The notes under the pieces were generated by a model that saw nothing but the letters and a program-made list of their open reading frames with translations, was not told the DNA's origin and searched no databases. Shown here piece by piece: positions 18,548 through 27,279 of a stretch of DNA of 64,000 nucleotides (positions are counted from its first letter, which is position 1; each line of letters starts with the position of its first letter). The DNA comes from Anaerolinea thermophila (GTDB taxonomy: Bacteria; Chloroflexota; Anaerolineae; Anaerolineales; Anaerolineaceae), in the NCBI RefSeq assembly GCF_020723905.1, contig NZ_DYHZ01000003.1, positions 248,001 to 312,000 of the forward strand, given 5' to 3'. A program made the translations under genes and the position numbers.

Positions 18548-20245
18548 ATGGAACCTGTTCAAGAAAAACGCTGGAAAATTGCTCCCCCCGTACCTCCTCA
18601 GATTACTGAAGAATTGAAAAATTACTCTCCGGTAGTACGTCAGTTGCTGTACAACCGTGGGGTTACTACCAGGACCGCCGCTGAGACTTACCTTCAAGCA
18701 GATCTTCCCGGCTATTCTCCTTTCCTGATAATGGGAATGATGGAGGTGGTAGACCGATTGTTGTATGCAGTGGATCACCATGAAAAAATTGCCATCTATG
18801 GTGATTATGATGTGGATGGGGTAACAGCCACGACTCTGATGGTGGAAGTACTGGAAGCATATGGCGCGGATGTGGAATGGTACATTCCTAATCGCTTTGA
18901 TGAAGGCTATGGCTTGAACCCTGACGCAGTTCGGGAACTCCATGAAAGAGGGGTAGATGTCTTACTTACCGTGGATTGTGGCATTCGCTCCCCTGGAGAA
19001 GCCCGTCTTGCCGCACAACTGGGCATGGATTTGATCATTAGTGATCATCATCACCCGGGAACGGAGATTCCAGAGGCAGTGGGGGTGATTTGCCCGAAAC
19101 AGGCAGGAAATGCGTACCCCTATGAGCATCTTTCGGGGGTTGGCTTAGCCTTTAAGATTGCCGAGGCTCTGACGATGCGCCGTCCTCTGGCTGGGGTTTC
19201 GGTGTACCAGTGGCTGGATCTGGTGGCACTTGGGACCGTTGCAGATGTGGTTCCTCTTACAGGTGAAAACCGTTCACTGGTGAGAAAAGGACTGGAAATT
19301 CTTAAACAATCCCAGCGAGAGGGGGTTTTGGCTCTGGCACGGGTTGCAGGGCTGAAGCTCCCTTCTATCGAGTCATCCCATATTGGTTTCATTCTGGGTC
19401 CCCGCTTAAATGCTGCAGGTAGGGTGGAGTCAGCAAAAGCAGCGGTAGAGTTATTGCTGGCAAAAGACCTCTTTCAGGCTGGCATTCTGGCTCAGCAATT
19501 GGATACACAGAATCGAGAACGCCAGCGCCTTACTCAGGAAGTGCAGGAGAAAGCCATTCAAATTGCCAGCACCGGCAAAAGTAATTACCTGATCATGGCG
19601 TTCGATCCTGAATTTAACCCCGGGGTTGTTGGTTTGGCGGCATCCAGACTGGTAGAACTTTTCTATCGTCCCGCTATTGTTGGACAAAGAGAAGAGGAAG
19701 CGGGACAAACCCGGGCATCCTGTCGGAGCATTCCTGAATTTCATATCACTCAAGCACTGGATCAATGTGCTGAATTGCTGGAACGGCATGGTGGACATCA
19801 AGCCGCGGCTGGATTTACTGTCAAAAATGAGAATCTTCCTCTTCTTCAGGAGCGGCTCATTTCGATTGCAGAAGAAGGACTCAGTAATCTGGATTTGATT
19901 CCCTCTATTCATGCTGATATGGAACTTCCTTTGTCTGCAATTCAGCCAGATTTTTTAGGAGAACTCCAACGCCTGCAGCCTACCGGAGAAGGGAACCCGG
20001 AGGCCTTTTTTGTTTCACGCGGGGTTCAGGTGAAAGATGCCCGGTGTGTAGGTAGTCATGGCGAACATCTGAAACTTACTTTAGAAGATCGCAGAATCAT
20101 ATGGGATGCGATTGCTTTCCGTCAGGGGCATCGAATACAGGATTTGCCTCGTTTTGTGGATGTTCTGTATGCTCTGGAACAAAATACTTACAATGGAAAT
20201 ACCACCCTGCAACTCAGAGTAAGAGATATAAAACCCGCTCAGTGA
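18548..20245 (+). CDS. recJ: Single-stranded-DNA-specific exonuclease RecJ
   Basis: 565 aa. 5'-3' exonuclease on single-stranded DNA, used in RecF-pathway recombination and mismatch repair. DHH-family motifs are present: GDYDVDG (85-91), TVDCGI, SDHHHPG with DHH at 166-168, and the DHHA1 motif RHGGHQAAAGFTV. An OB-like C-terminal part follows (LQPTGEGNPEAFF). TTGAGG overlapping the alr stop is the SD. The stop codon lies in the loop of the downstream terminator hairpin. Confidence 0.96.
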   Translation: MEPVQEKRWKIAPPVPPQITEELKNYSPVVRQLLYNRGVTTRTAAETYLQADLPGYSPFLIMGMMEVVDRLLYAVDHHEKIAIYGDYDVDGVTATTLMVEVLEAYGADVEWYIPNRFDEGYGLNPDAVRELHERGVDVLLTVDCGIRSPGEARLAAQLGMDLIISDHHHPGTEIPEAVGVICPKQAGNAYPYEHLSGVGLAFKIAEALTMRRPLAGVSVYQWLDLVALGTVADVVPLTGENRSLVRKGLEILKQSQREGVLALARVAGLKLPSIESSHIGFILGPRLNAAGRVESAKAAVELLLAKDLFQAGILAQQLDTQNRERQRLTQEVQEKAIQIASTGKSNYLIMAFDPEFNPGVVGLAASRLVELFYRPAIVGQREEEAGQTRASCRSIPEFHITQALDQCAELLERHGGHQAAAGFTVKNENLPLLQERLISIAEEGLSNLDLIPSIHADMELPLSAIQPDFLGELQRLQPTGEGNPEAFFVSRGVQVKDARCVGSHGEHLKLTLEDRRIIWDAIAFRQGHRIQDLPRFVDVLYALEQNTYNGNTTLQLRVRDIKPAQ

Positions 20246-20260
20246 TAGAGCGGGTTTTAT
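20228..20260. terminator. Bidirectional terminator between recJ and the GT2 gene
   Basis: A perfect 13-bp inverted repeat ATAAAACCCGCTC / GAGCGGGTTTTAT with 7-nt loop. The A/T ends supply U tracts for both directions. Confidence 0.85.
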
Positions 20261-20263
20261 GGA

Positions 20264-20947
20264 TCAGTCAACAAAACGGTATTTCAGTAATGTCCACACG
20301 GCAATGAAAGCGTCTTTCATCTTGATCTTTTTTCCTTCGGAATATTCCCGTGGGTTAAATCGGATCGGCACTTCATAAATCCTTACTTTGCGCTTGAGCA
20401 GTTTGGCGGTAAATTCAGGTTCAAACTCAAATCCTCTGGCGTGTAAGGGGATTTGCAGAGCAATATCCCGCCGAAACAGTTTATACCCTGTTTCCATATC
20501 CGTCAGAATGTTGTTGTACAGAATGTTGGTTATGAAGGTGAGGATTTTGTTGGCAACCATGTTCCAGAACAGGATGGGACGTCTTGCCCCGCCGAGAAAT
20601 CGCGAGCCGTAAACTACTTCTGCGATACCCTCTTCCACAGGTTGAATCAGGGAGGGATAATCACGGGGATCGTATTCCAGGTCTGCGTCCTGAATGATGA
20701 TCCAGTCCCCTTTGGCTTGCTGAATTCCCGTTCGTACAGCGGCACCTTTACCCTGATTTTTCTCATGGAAAACAACCCTTACAATCGGATCATCTTTTAT
20801 GGTCATCAGGTAGTCCCTGGTGCCGTCGGTGGAGCCGTCATCCACAATGAGAATTTCCGAAGCCAGTTGTACAGCCTTCACCCGGCGGATGATCTCCGCA
20901 ATCGTCTGAATTTCGTTGTAAACAGGGATTAAGACAGTTAGATTCAT
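20264..20947 (-). CDS. Glycosyltransferase family 2 (DPM1/polyprenyl-phosphate glycosyltransferase-like)
   Basis: 227 aa, single GT-A domain without C-terminal membrane helices. N-terminal LTVLIPVYNEIQTI, then ILIVDDGSTDGTR, NQGKGAAVRTG, and the DxD-like QDADLEYDP. The YGSRFLGG and ETGYKLFRRD segments resemble dolichyl-phosphate mannose synthase-like enzymes. It probably charges a polyprenyl phosphate with a sugar, which would supply donors to membrane GT-C enzymes such as the GT/NHL protein at 1-4.5 kb. Start at 20947 is set by the family N-terminus; a TTGCTC-N18-TATAAT promoter ends 7 nt upstream. Confidence 0.88.
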   Translation of the reverse strand: MNLTVLIPVYNEIQTIAEIIRRVKAVQLASEILIVDDGSTDGTRDYLMTIKDDPIVRVVFHEKNQGKGAAVRTGIQQAKGDWIIIQDADLEYDPRDYPSLIQPVEEGIAEVVYGSRFLGGARRPILFWNMVANKILTFITNILYNNILTDMETGYKLFRRDIALQIPLHARGFEFEPEFTAKLLKRKVRIYEVPIRFNPREYSEGKKIKMKDAFIAVWTLLKYRFVD

Positions 20948-20954
20948 GGGGCTG

Positions 20955-20984
20955 ATTATAATGGGGATAGAAAAAGTTGAGCAA
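20955..20984 (-). promoter_or_regulatory. Sigma70-type promoter of the GT2 gene, likely leaderless
   Basis: Minus strand: TTGCTC (20984-20979), 18-nt spacer, TATAAT (20960-20955), then 7 nt to the ATG. Confidence 0.6.
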
Positions 20985-21022
20985 GATTTTACGGGTGAAT
21001 GAAAGGCTATTGCAAAGCGTAT

Positions 21023-21050
21023 GCAACTTTTAATCACCATGTGCGTATAA
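21023..21050 (+). promoter_or_regulatory. Candidate ECF-type autoregulated promoter
   Basis: GCAACT (21023-21028), 15-nt spacer, CGTATAA (21044-21050), upstream of the sigma-factor operon. The AAC-type -35 and CGT-type -10 resemble ECF promoters more than sigma70. The -35 half is also the right arm of TTGCA/TGCAA (21010-21026). Confidence 0.45.
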
Positions 21051-21079
21051 GGTAGTAGAAAAATGACAGGAGCCAAACG

Positions 21080-21673
21080 GTGAGTACCCTGGAAGCAGAA
21101 TGGATACAAGAAGCCATTCAAGGCAATGACGATTCGTTTGCCTGCCTGGTGGAATTGTATCAACGTCCAGTGTATAACCTGTGTTATCGCATGTTAGGAA
21201 ATGCTCAGGAAGCGGAAGATGCCGCCCAGGAAACTTTCTGGCGGGCTTACCAGGCTTTGCGGCGTTACGATCCTCAGCGTCCCTTTGTAACATGGCTTTT
21301 ATCCATCGCTGCGCATTATTGCATCGACCAGCAACGAAAACGCCGGGTTCCTCTGCTGGATCTTGACTTATTGCCTGAAGAAGATATTCCAGATGCTGCA
21401 CCTGACCCTGCTCGAGTGGTATCCGAAAGAGATAGTCAGGGGCAGATCCACCAGTTACTGAAAAAATTGTCCCCACTGGATCGTGCTGCAATTATTCTGC
21501 GTTACTGGTACGACTTCTCTGAAGAGGATATTGCCCGAACGCTTTCGCTAACGGTCAGCGCCGTAAAAAGCCGTCTTTTTCGAGCAAGGCGCGAACTGGC
21601 AGAAAAGTACCAGATTGAAGTTGAAAAGCCTCTTGTGGGAAGGAGAGCAAATGAAACCCCATCAACCATATGA
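21080..21673 (+). CDS. ECF-type RNA polymerase sigma factor
   Basis: 197 aa. Sigma region 2 (AFACLVELYQRPVYNLCYRMLG-type core, with AEDAAQETFWRAYQAL) and region 4 helix-turn-helix (LDRAAIILRYWYDFSEEDIARTL, then VKSRLFRARREL). GTG start at 21080 with AGGAG at 7-nt spacing. The anti-sigma gene begins inside its 3' end. It probably directs an envelope-stress operon including the three genes downstream, and perhaps itself through the promoter just upstream. Confidence 0.93.
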   Translation: MSTLEAEWIQEAIQGNDDSFACLVELYQRPVYNLCYRMLGNAQEAEDAAQETFWRAYQALRRYDPQRPFVTWLLSIAAHYCIDQQRKRRVPLLDLDLLPEEDIPDAAPDPARVVSERDSQGQIHQLLKKLSPLDRAAIILRYWYDFSEEDIARTLSLTVSAVKSRLFRARRELAEKYQIEVEKPLVGRRANETPSTI

Positions 21674-22187
21674 AGCATGGATTTTTGAAGAAGACCTCTC
21701 GCAGGAAGAGCAACAGAGGCTCACGGAGCATCTGAGTCAGTGCGAAGCATGCCGAAGCCTTCGCGAAAAATGGCTTGGAACTCAAACAGAGTTGCAGGAA
21801 AGGGCCATGGCTGTTCCTCGAGCAGGTTTTACCCAGCGCTGGAAAACCAGCCTGGTAGTGCGGAAACAGCGGGAGCAGAAAAAACAAGCCTGGAGGGTAT
21901 TCTGGATTTTCTCCGGTGTGGCATCAGGAGTGATGGCAGGAGTATTTACATATTTCCTCACCCAGATTTCTCTAGCCGGGTGGCTGGAGTTAAGTGTGGA
22001 GATGATCCATCAAGTTTTAGGGGTAACTTCTTCTATCGGTGGGGTGCTCTCTGCCTGGACTCGCCTGTATCCATTTCCGCTTACGCTCTTTATGGTTTTA
22101 CTGTTTCTCTTATCCCTGTTAGGGTTAATTGCTCTCTGGCTCTTTGCCTTATCTCGTACATTTCAAGAGGGGAAGGAACGCGCATGA
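21651..22187 (+). CDS. Anti-sigma factor, zinc-finger type with two membrane helices
   Basis: 178 aa. N-terminal zinc-binding anti-sigma motif H-x3-C-x2-C (HLSQCEAC). Two hydrophobic segments follow, near residues 80-105 (WIFSGVASGVMAGVFTYFL) and 145-170 (TLFMVLLFLLSLLGLIALW). Start 21651 has AAGGAG upstream and overlaps the sigma gene by 23 nt, which fits the usual sigma/anti-sigma coupling. An in-frame upstream start at 21615 lacks an SD. Confidence 0.85.
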   Translation: MKPHQPYEAWIFEEDLSQEEQQRLTEHLSQCEACRSLREKWLGTQTELQERAMAVPRAGFTQRWKTSLVVRKQREQKKQAWRVFWIFSGVASGVMAGVFTYFLTQISLAGWLELSVEMIHQVLGVTSSIGGVLSAWTRLYPFPLTLFMVLLFLLSLLGLIALWLFALSRTFQEGKERA

Positions 22188-23122
22188 ATACTCGCCATAA
22201 ATGGTTTACGCTTGCGTTGTTGATTGGTTCTCTCCTCATCCTTCCGGGGTGCATGACATCTACCTCTGTGTTCTCGACGGATGGAGCGGTGATTGGACAA
22301 AGTTTCATCCTTAAAGAAGGTGAAACCTGGGAAGATGATCTGTCTATTATCGGTGGTTCGGCTGTTCTGGAAAAAGGTTCGATTGTAGATGGGGATGTTG
22401 CTTTGATTGGCGGTACTTTGATGGTAGAGGGAACGGTGAAAGGGGACATCAGCGCAATGGGGGGAGTGATTTCCCTGGGAAGTCACGCTGTCATTGAGGG
22501 CGATATCATCACCTTAGGGGCAAACTTAACCCGGGAATCTGGCAGTGTGGTCAAGGGAAATTTCCAAAACCGTATTCCTGATTTTTCCATTCCTGCACAG
22601 AGTCCGACTCCGCAAGTTGGAATTTTTGAGACCGTCATGAATGTGTTCTGGAAAATCTTCCAGGCATTTGCACTGGGAGCGCTGGCGGTCCTGGTGGCTC
22701 TGTTCATGCTTCAACCGTTGGAGCGTGTTGGCACAACCATGCAATTTGCACCCGTTCAGGCAGGGGTGATTGGCTTTCTCACATTTATGGTGGGACTGGG
22801 AGTTTTGCTGGTGATGGCAATTACCATTTTGTTCCTGCCGTTAAGTTTTCTGGGCGCGGTTGCTTTGGGTCTGGCGTGGATTTATGGCTGGCTTGCTGCA
22901 GGCTTATTAACAGGAGAAAAACTTGCTGAACTTTTCCATACCTCGTGGAGCGGTCCAATCAGCGCAGGTATTGGTACGCTTGTTCTTACCCTGATCGCGA
23001 ATCTTTTAGGCGCCATTCCCTGTGTGGGTTGGGTTATTCCTTTTGTCGTGACTATGATCGGATTAGGCGCGGTGATTCTTTCCCGGTTCGGAACTCAGAG
23101 ATACCCAGGGGTAATCTCTTGA
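22184..23122 (+). CDS. Polymer-forming (bactofilin-like) lipoprotein with C-terminal membrane region
   Basis: 312 aa. Signal peptide and lipobox LPGC. Residues about 45-125 are glycine-rich beta-helix-like repeats (GDVALIGGTLMVEGTVKGD, then GVISLGSHAVIEGDIITLG), as in polymer-forming bactofilin relatives. The C-terminal half contains four or so hydrophobic helices. ATGA overlap with the anti-sigma gene and GGAAGGAA upstream decide the start. It probably acts at the envelope under control of the ECF system; molecular role unknown. Confidence 0.75.
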   Translation: MNTRHKWFTLALLIGSLLILPGCMTSTSVFSTDGAVIGQSFILKEGETWEDDLSIIGGSAVLEKGSIVDGDVALIGGTLMVEGTVKGDISAMGGVISLGSHAVIEGDIITLGANLTRESGSVVKGNFQNRIPDFSIPAQSPTPQVGIFETVMNVFWKIFQAFALGALAVLVALFMLQPLERVGTTMQFAPVQAGVIGFLTFMVGLGVLLVMAITILFLPLSFLGAVALGLAWIYGWLAAGLLTGEKLAELFHTSWSGPISAGIGTLVLTLIANLLGAIPCVGWVIPFVVTMIGLGAVILSRFGTQRYPGVIS

Positions 23123-23185
23123 AAGGATTATCAGATCTAAGAGAGTGGAATGAATTTTGCACCTGGAAGAGGGGAGGAGGAAAGG

Positions 23186-24037
23186 ATGAAAAAAATCGCT
23201 TTGTTTTTGTGGTTGGGGTTGCTGTTTTTTCTTGCGCTTGCCTGTACCATCAATTTGCCTTTACCCGAGGTGAAATTGATTGAACCGCAAACCTACCTGA
23301 TTAAGGAACCATATCCAGAACAGGAACCTGCCGAATTAATCATTCGTATGGGGGCAGGGGAGTTATCCCTGAGCGGAGGCGCGAAAAATCTCGTGGAAGG
23401 TGAGGTGGAATACAACGTAGAGGGTTGGGAGCCTAAGATTCGACGAGAGGGGCGTGAAGTGCGCATTGAACAGGGTGTGAAGAGTGCCAATTTTAGCCGC
23501 GGTGTTCAGAATCTGATTAATCGCTGGGATCTGGAACTGGGAAATCGTCCAATAGATCTGACCGTTGAGGCGGGGGCTTATGAAGGAGATTTGGATTTCT
23601 CTGATGTTCCGCTGACTCGCTTGAAAATTACCGATGGCGCCAGCAAGGTTCGGGTTGTGTTCAACCTTCCCAATCCGCAGGTGATGCGCGTTTTCACTTA
23701 TGAGACCGGGGCTTCCAATGTAACCCTGAAAAAACTCGCGAATGCCAACTTTGAGGAAATGACCTTTAAAGGCGGAGCAGGGAATTTCACTCTGGACTTC
23801 AGTGGAAAACTGCAACGTGATGCCAGAGTCTGGATTGATGGTGGTTTGGGGAATATGACCATTATTTTACCGGAGGAGTCCAACTGTCGGATTATTCTTT
23901 CCGGTGGTTTGACCAATGTCTCCACCGAAGGCTCCTGGAGTATTCAGGGACAGGAATACCGCACCATGGGAGATGGACCACAACTTCGTATCGAGGTTAA
24001 TGTGGGCGTGGGAAATTTAAAACTGATTAGCGAATAA
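23186..24037 (+). CDS. Toast-rack/LiaF-C-like lipoprotein
   Basis: 283 aa. Start MKKIALF at 23186 with GGAGGAGG upstream. Lipobox LALAC. The body shows repeated beta-strand motifs (IIRMGAGELSLSGGAKNL, GASNVTLKKLANANFEEM, FKGGAGNFTLDFSGKL, DGGLGNMTIILPEES), typical of the toast-rack/DUF2154 fold related to LiaF C-terminal domains that sense envelope stress. It is last in the ECF operon, before a terminator. Exact function is unknown. Confidence 0.75.
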   Translation: MKKIALFLWLGLLFFLALACTINLPLPEVKLIEPQTYLIKEPYPEQEPAELIIRMGAGELSLSGGAKNLVEGEVEYNVEGWEPKIRREGREVRIEQGVKSANFSRGVQNLINRWDLELGNRPIDLTVEAGAYEGDLDFSDVPLTRLKITDGASKVRVVFNLPNPQVMRVFTYETGASNVTLKKLANANFEEMTFKGGAGNFTLDFSGKLQRDARVWIDGGLGNMTIILPEESNCRIILSGGLTNVSTEGSWSIQGQEYRTMGDGPQLRIEVNVGVGNLKLISE

Positions 24038-24064
24038 ATCAATCGGTATAAAAAATGACAAACG

Positions 24065-24090
24065 GCGCAGGTTATTCTGCGCTGTTTTCG
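24065..24090 (+). terminator. Rho-independent terminator of the ECF operon
   Basis: GCGCAG (6-nt loop) CTGCGC followed by TGTTTTCGTT. It immediately precedes the TATAAT of the next gene. Confidence 0.7.
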
Positions 24091-24091
24091 T

Positions 24092-24097
24092 TATAAT
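24092..24097 (+). promoter_or_regulatory. -10 box of the permease gene
   Basis: TATAAT, 8 nt before ATG 24106. The -35 region is occupied by the terminator hairpin and no good -35 is seen. Confidence 0.5.
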
Positions 24098-24105
24098 CGG
24101 TGTTT

Positions 24106-25332
24106 ATGAATTTCTGGATAACACTTGCTATTGTTTTAATAACATATGTCGGCATTGCGCTGGGAAAATGGCCCAAGTTATCGGTCAACCGTACGACACT
24201 TACAGTCATTGGGGTTGGAATGCTCCTGGCTTTCAGGCAGATTGCCTTCGAGAATATCCGCGATTATCTGGATGTAGACACCTTAATCTTGCTCTTCAGT
24301 ATGATGGTGGTAAACGCCCACCTGCAACTTTCTGGATTTTTCCGGGTTGCTGCTCATCTATTGTTTCGCCTGACTCGAGGACCGAGGGTCTTTCTTGCTG
24401 TGGAAATTCTTCTGGCGGGTGTACTCAGTGCGCTTTTCCTTAATGATACCATTTGTCTGATGCTCACCCCTCTGGTTTTGAGCCTGTTGTTAAGCCTGGA
24501 ACGCAATCCCATTCCTTACCTGATTGCTCTGGCAACTGCGGCAAATATAGGCTCTACAGCCACATTAACGGGCAACCCGCAGAACATGATCATTGGTGTT
24601 TCTTCAGGTATTCCTTACGCTCAATTTGCCGGAGCACTCACTCCCATAGCACTGTTGGGGTTGGGTGTGGTTTGGGTGGTTTTGGTTCTTTTTTACCCTC
24701 AGGAATTTCGAGAAAAACGCTTTCCAGAAATGCCACCCTCACAGTTGAATGTAATGAGACCGCAATTGACAAAGACCTTGCTGGTCATTACCGCGATGTT
24801 GGTGGGTTTTCTGGCAGGGATACCGGTGGCTCTGGCGGCTTTTTTAGCGGCGTGCGCACTCTTTTTTACCCGCCGGGTAGACCCGGATAAGGTTTTAGCA
24901 GAGGTTGACTGGAGTTTACTGGTTTTCTTTGCGGCTTTATTCATTCTGACCGGCGCTCTGGAAGCCAATGGTATTACCCACCGTTTGTTTGAATTGCTGA
25001 ACTTTCAGGGTAATTTAAGCGTTCTGGGGCTCACTTCTGTTTCGGTGATCTTGAGTAACCTGGTCTCGAATGTACCCGCTGTGATGCTTTTACGCCCGGT
25101 TGTGGCTGGCTCAGCCCATCCGGTGGCTGGGTGGTTGACGCTCGCTGCTTCATCAACGCTGGCGGGTAACTTAACTTTGCTGGGTTCGGTAGCGAATTTA
25201 ATCGTGGCAGAAATAGCCAGCCGCAGACAGGTGAATTTGACCTTTGGAGAATATACCCGAAGCGGCTTGGTGATCACCATCATTACTCTGGTGATCAGTG
25301 TAGTGTGGCTTCAGTGGATGGTTTGGCGTTAA
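24106..25332 (+). CDS. ArsB/NhaD-superfamily ion permease
   Basis: 408 aa, about 11 hydrophobic segments. The motifs FLNDTICLMLTPLVL and ANIGSTATLTGNPQNMIIG are typical of the arsenite/Na+-H+ antiporter/anion permease (IT) superfamily; a second GNLTLLGSVANLIV sits in the C-terminal half. No arsenic genes are adjacent, so the substrate could be an anion or Na+/H+. ATG 24106 preferred over GTG 24100 because of the N-terminal MNFWITLAIV. The TAA stop overlaps the TAA of the convergent nadD within TTAA. Confidence 0.85.
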   Translation: MNFWITLAIVLITYVGIALGKWPKLSVNRTTLTVIGVGMLLAFRQIAFENIRDYLDVDTLILLFSMMVVNAHLQLSGFFRVAAHLLFRLTRGPRVFLAVEILLAGVLSALFLNDTICLMLTPLVLSLLLSLERNPIPYLIALATAANIGSTATLTGNPQNMIIGVSSGIPYAQFAGALTPIALLGLGVVWVVLVLFYPQEFREKRFPEMPPSQLNVMRPQLTKTLLVITAMLVGFLAGIPVALAAFLAACALFFTRRVDPDKVLAEVDWSLLVFFAALFILTGALEANGITHRLFELLNFQGNLSVLGLTSVSVILSNLVSNVPAVMLLRPVVAGSAHPVAGWLTLAASSTLAGNLTLLGSVANLIVAEIASRRQVNLTFGEYTRSGLVITIITLVISVVWLQWMVWR

Positions 25333-25955
25333 GGTTGAGAGGGGGCATACAGGTGATAACGTTCGATCACCTGAGCCACACCATCAGAAACCATGTAACG
25401 GTAGGGGCGTCCAGCGCGTACCCGTTGCCGGATATCATGCGAGGCGATCTGCAGGAGCGGGGCTTCGAAAAAGAACACTTTTTCCCGGATCCCTGGAATG
25501 GATGATTCCAGTGTTTTCCAATCTACGGTGACTTCCGGGCGTTTCAGCACACCTACTCCCGCAAGCAGCGCAATCAGTTTTGCCGGTTGATGCCATAAAG
25601 CTAAGTCCCGAAGGGAATCTTCCCCCATCAGATAATAAAAATCCACTCCGGGGAACTTTTCTTTCAACAGGCGCACAGTTTCAACGGTGTACTGGGGAGC
25701 AGGTAATTCTGCCTCAAGTGTGCTGATCTCAAATTGCTGGTATCCTCTCAGGGCTTCCTGCAACATTTCCATGCGGATGGGAAAGGGGGTAATGGGCATC
25801 CCACGTTTATGCGGTGGATCCGGGGTGATTAACCATAATACCCTGTCCAGATGCAACTGCGTTTGGGCTTCTTCCGCCAGTGCTAAATGGGCAATGTGAG
25901 GAGGGTCAAAGGTGCCTCCAAGCAATCCAATCCGGGAAGGGGTCAGTCCTGCCAT
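25329..25955 (-). CDS. nadD: Nicotinate-nucleotide adenylyltransferase
   Basis: 208 aa. NAD biosynthesis enzyme. N-terminal GLLGGTFDPPHIAHLALAEE contains the HxGH-type motif (HIAH). Further marks are TPDPPHKRG, the YYLMGEDSLRDLALWHQP loop, and C-terminal ISSHDIR-like ASHDIRQRV. The start overlaps the obg stop by 13 nt, giving an obg-nadD unit often seen in bacteria. Confidence 0.95.
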   Translation of the reverse strand: MAGLTPSRIGLLGGTFDPPHIAHLALAEEAQTQLHLDRVLWLITPDPPHKRGMPITPFPIRMEMLQEALRGYQQFEISTLEAELPAPQYTVETVRLLKEKFPGVDFYYLMGEDSLRDLALWHQPAKLIALLAGVGVLKRPEVTVDWKTLESSIPGIREKVFFFEAPLLQIASHDIRQRVRAGRPYRYMVSDGVAQVIERYHLYAPSQP

Positions 25956-27202
25956 TCCAGTTCGTAGTCGCCAATGAATACCGAATCGCCTTCTTGAATG
26001 CCAGCCTTTCGCAAAGCCTCCTCCACGCCGAGCGTTTCAATGAGTTTCTGGAATCGGCGAACAGGTGCTTCGTATTCCCAATACGTCATGGAAGCAGCGC
26101 GCTCCAGCGCCCTGGAATGAACTCGCCATCCACCGGGTACTCTCTCAATGGTAAACGCGCGGGGATCTTCTCCCGGGCGGTAAACCGGAAGCACTGGAAT
26201 CTCTTCCGTTTTGGGTGCTTTCTGGAGCATTTCTGCGGCTTTCCACAACAGTTCCCGTACGCCAGTGCGAGCCAGCGCTGAGATGGCGTAAGGTTCAACC
26301 CCGTGTTTGCGCAGTTGTTCCTGGATGTGAGGCCAGCGTTCTTGAACCTCGGGTAGGTCAATTTTATTTAATGCTACAATTAGAGGCTTCTCTGCCAGTT
26401 TTTCATCAAACAGAGCCAGTTCTGTATTAATTTGTGAGTAATCTGCCAGTGGGTCTTCCGATAGGCCATCCAGCAGATGAATCAAGACGCGTGTTCTTTG
26501 AATATGGCGCAGGAAAGCATCCCCCAATCCAACTCCCTGATGAGCGCCTTCAATCAATCCGGGAATATCAGCAAGGACGAGGGTAGTGTTGATGTCCAGT
26601 TCGGCAACGCCCAGATTGGGCTCCAGCGTGGTAAAAGGGTAATCGGCAATTTTGGGTCTGGCGTTCGTGACTGCCGCCAGCAGGCTGGATTTCCCCGCGT
26701 TTGGTACCCCAACGATTCCGACATCGGCAATCAGTTTCAATTCCAGTCGTAACACCCGTTCTTCGCCAGGTTCTCCTTTTTCTGCCATTTTCGGCACCTG
26801 GTTGGATGGGGTGGCAAAGTGCTGATTACCCCGTCCGCCTCTTCCCCCGCGAGCAACAATTAACCGCTGTCCGGGTTGCGTCAGATCCCCAAGCAGTTCG
26901 CCCGTTTCAGCATCTGTGACTACCGTGCCCGGGGGAACGGGAATAACCAGGTCAGGGGCAGATTTCCCGCTCATATTGTTTGGACCTCCGCGGGATCCAT
27001 CCTGTGCCTGATAGCGGTCTTTGTAACGGAACGCCACAAGGGTATTCAGGGTTGGCTTGACCTCCAGAACTACGTTTCCGCCTTTCCCGCCATCTCCCCC
27101 GTCGGGTCCGCCATGCGGTACGTATTTTTCGCGGTGGAAGTGTACCATCCCATCTCCACCGCGACCACCTTTCACCTTAATGATTGCTTCATCAACGAAC
27201 AT
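25943..27202 (-). CDS. obgE: GTPase Obg/CgtA
   Basis: 419 aa. Glycine-rich Obg fold (KGGRGGDGMVHFHREKY, GPDGGDGGKGGNV), G domain with G1 GVPNAGKSS, G3 DIPGLIEGA, G4 NKID and G5 SALA, and a C-terminal OCT domain (VRRFQKLIETLGVEEALRKAG). Ribosome maturation and stress GTPase. TAAAAT lies 6 nt before ATG on the minus strand and no SD is present, so it may be leaderless. nadD is coupled downstream. Confidence 0.97.
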   Translation of the reverse strand: MFVDEAIIKVKGGRGGDGMVHFHREKYVPHGGPDGGDGGKGGNVVLEVKPTLNTLVAFRYKDRYQAQDGSRGGPNNMSGKSAPDLVIPVPPGTVVTDAETGELLGDLTQPGQRLIVARGGRGGRGNQHFATPSNQVPKMAEKGEPGEERVLRLELKLIADVGIVGVPNAGKSSLLAAVTNARPKIADYPFTTLEPNLGVAELDINTTLVLADIPGLIEGAHQGVGLGDAFLRHIQRTRVLIHLLDGLSEDPLADYSQINTELALFDEKLAEKPLIVALNKIDLPEVQERWPHIQEQLRKHGVEPYAISALARTGVRELLWKAAEMLQKAPKTEEIPVLPVYRPGEDPRAFTIERVPGGWRVHSRALERAASMTYWEYEAPVRRFQKLIETLGVEEALRKAGIQEGDSVFIGDYELEWQD

Positions 27203-27220
27203 ATCCCAATTTTAACCGCA

Positions 27221-27264
27221 AATCGAACCGTGTGCGAGGGGCAATCCTCACACACGGTTCGATT
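27221..27264 (-). terminator. Long hairpin between the COG2403 gene and obg
   Basis: A 19-bp inverted repeat (18 of 19 paired) AATCGAACCGTGTGCGAGG / CCTCACACACGGTTCGATT with 6-nt loop. It directly follows the COG2403 stop and precedes the obg -10 region. The U tract is weak, so it may be partial termination or RNA stabilisation. Confidence 0.6.
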
Positions 27265-27279
27265 CTATGCTGAAAAGAG

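Noticed and set aside
18002-18943. Minus-strand 313-codon open frame across alr and recJ
   Set aside because: It is antisense to two well-recognised genes, has no family resemblance, and is His/Phe/Ser-rich as expected from complement of coding DNA.
20948-21163. 72-residue N-terminal extension of the GT2 gene
   Set aside because: The family starts at MNLTVLIPVYNE, and a TTGCTC-N18-TATAAT promoter lies inside the extension.
21740-22183. N-terminal extension of the bactofilin-like lipoprotein
   Set aside because: It is out of frame with, and wholly inside, the anti-sigma gene; the signal peptide begins at 22184 with an ATGA junction.
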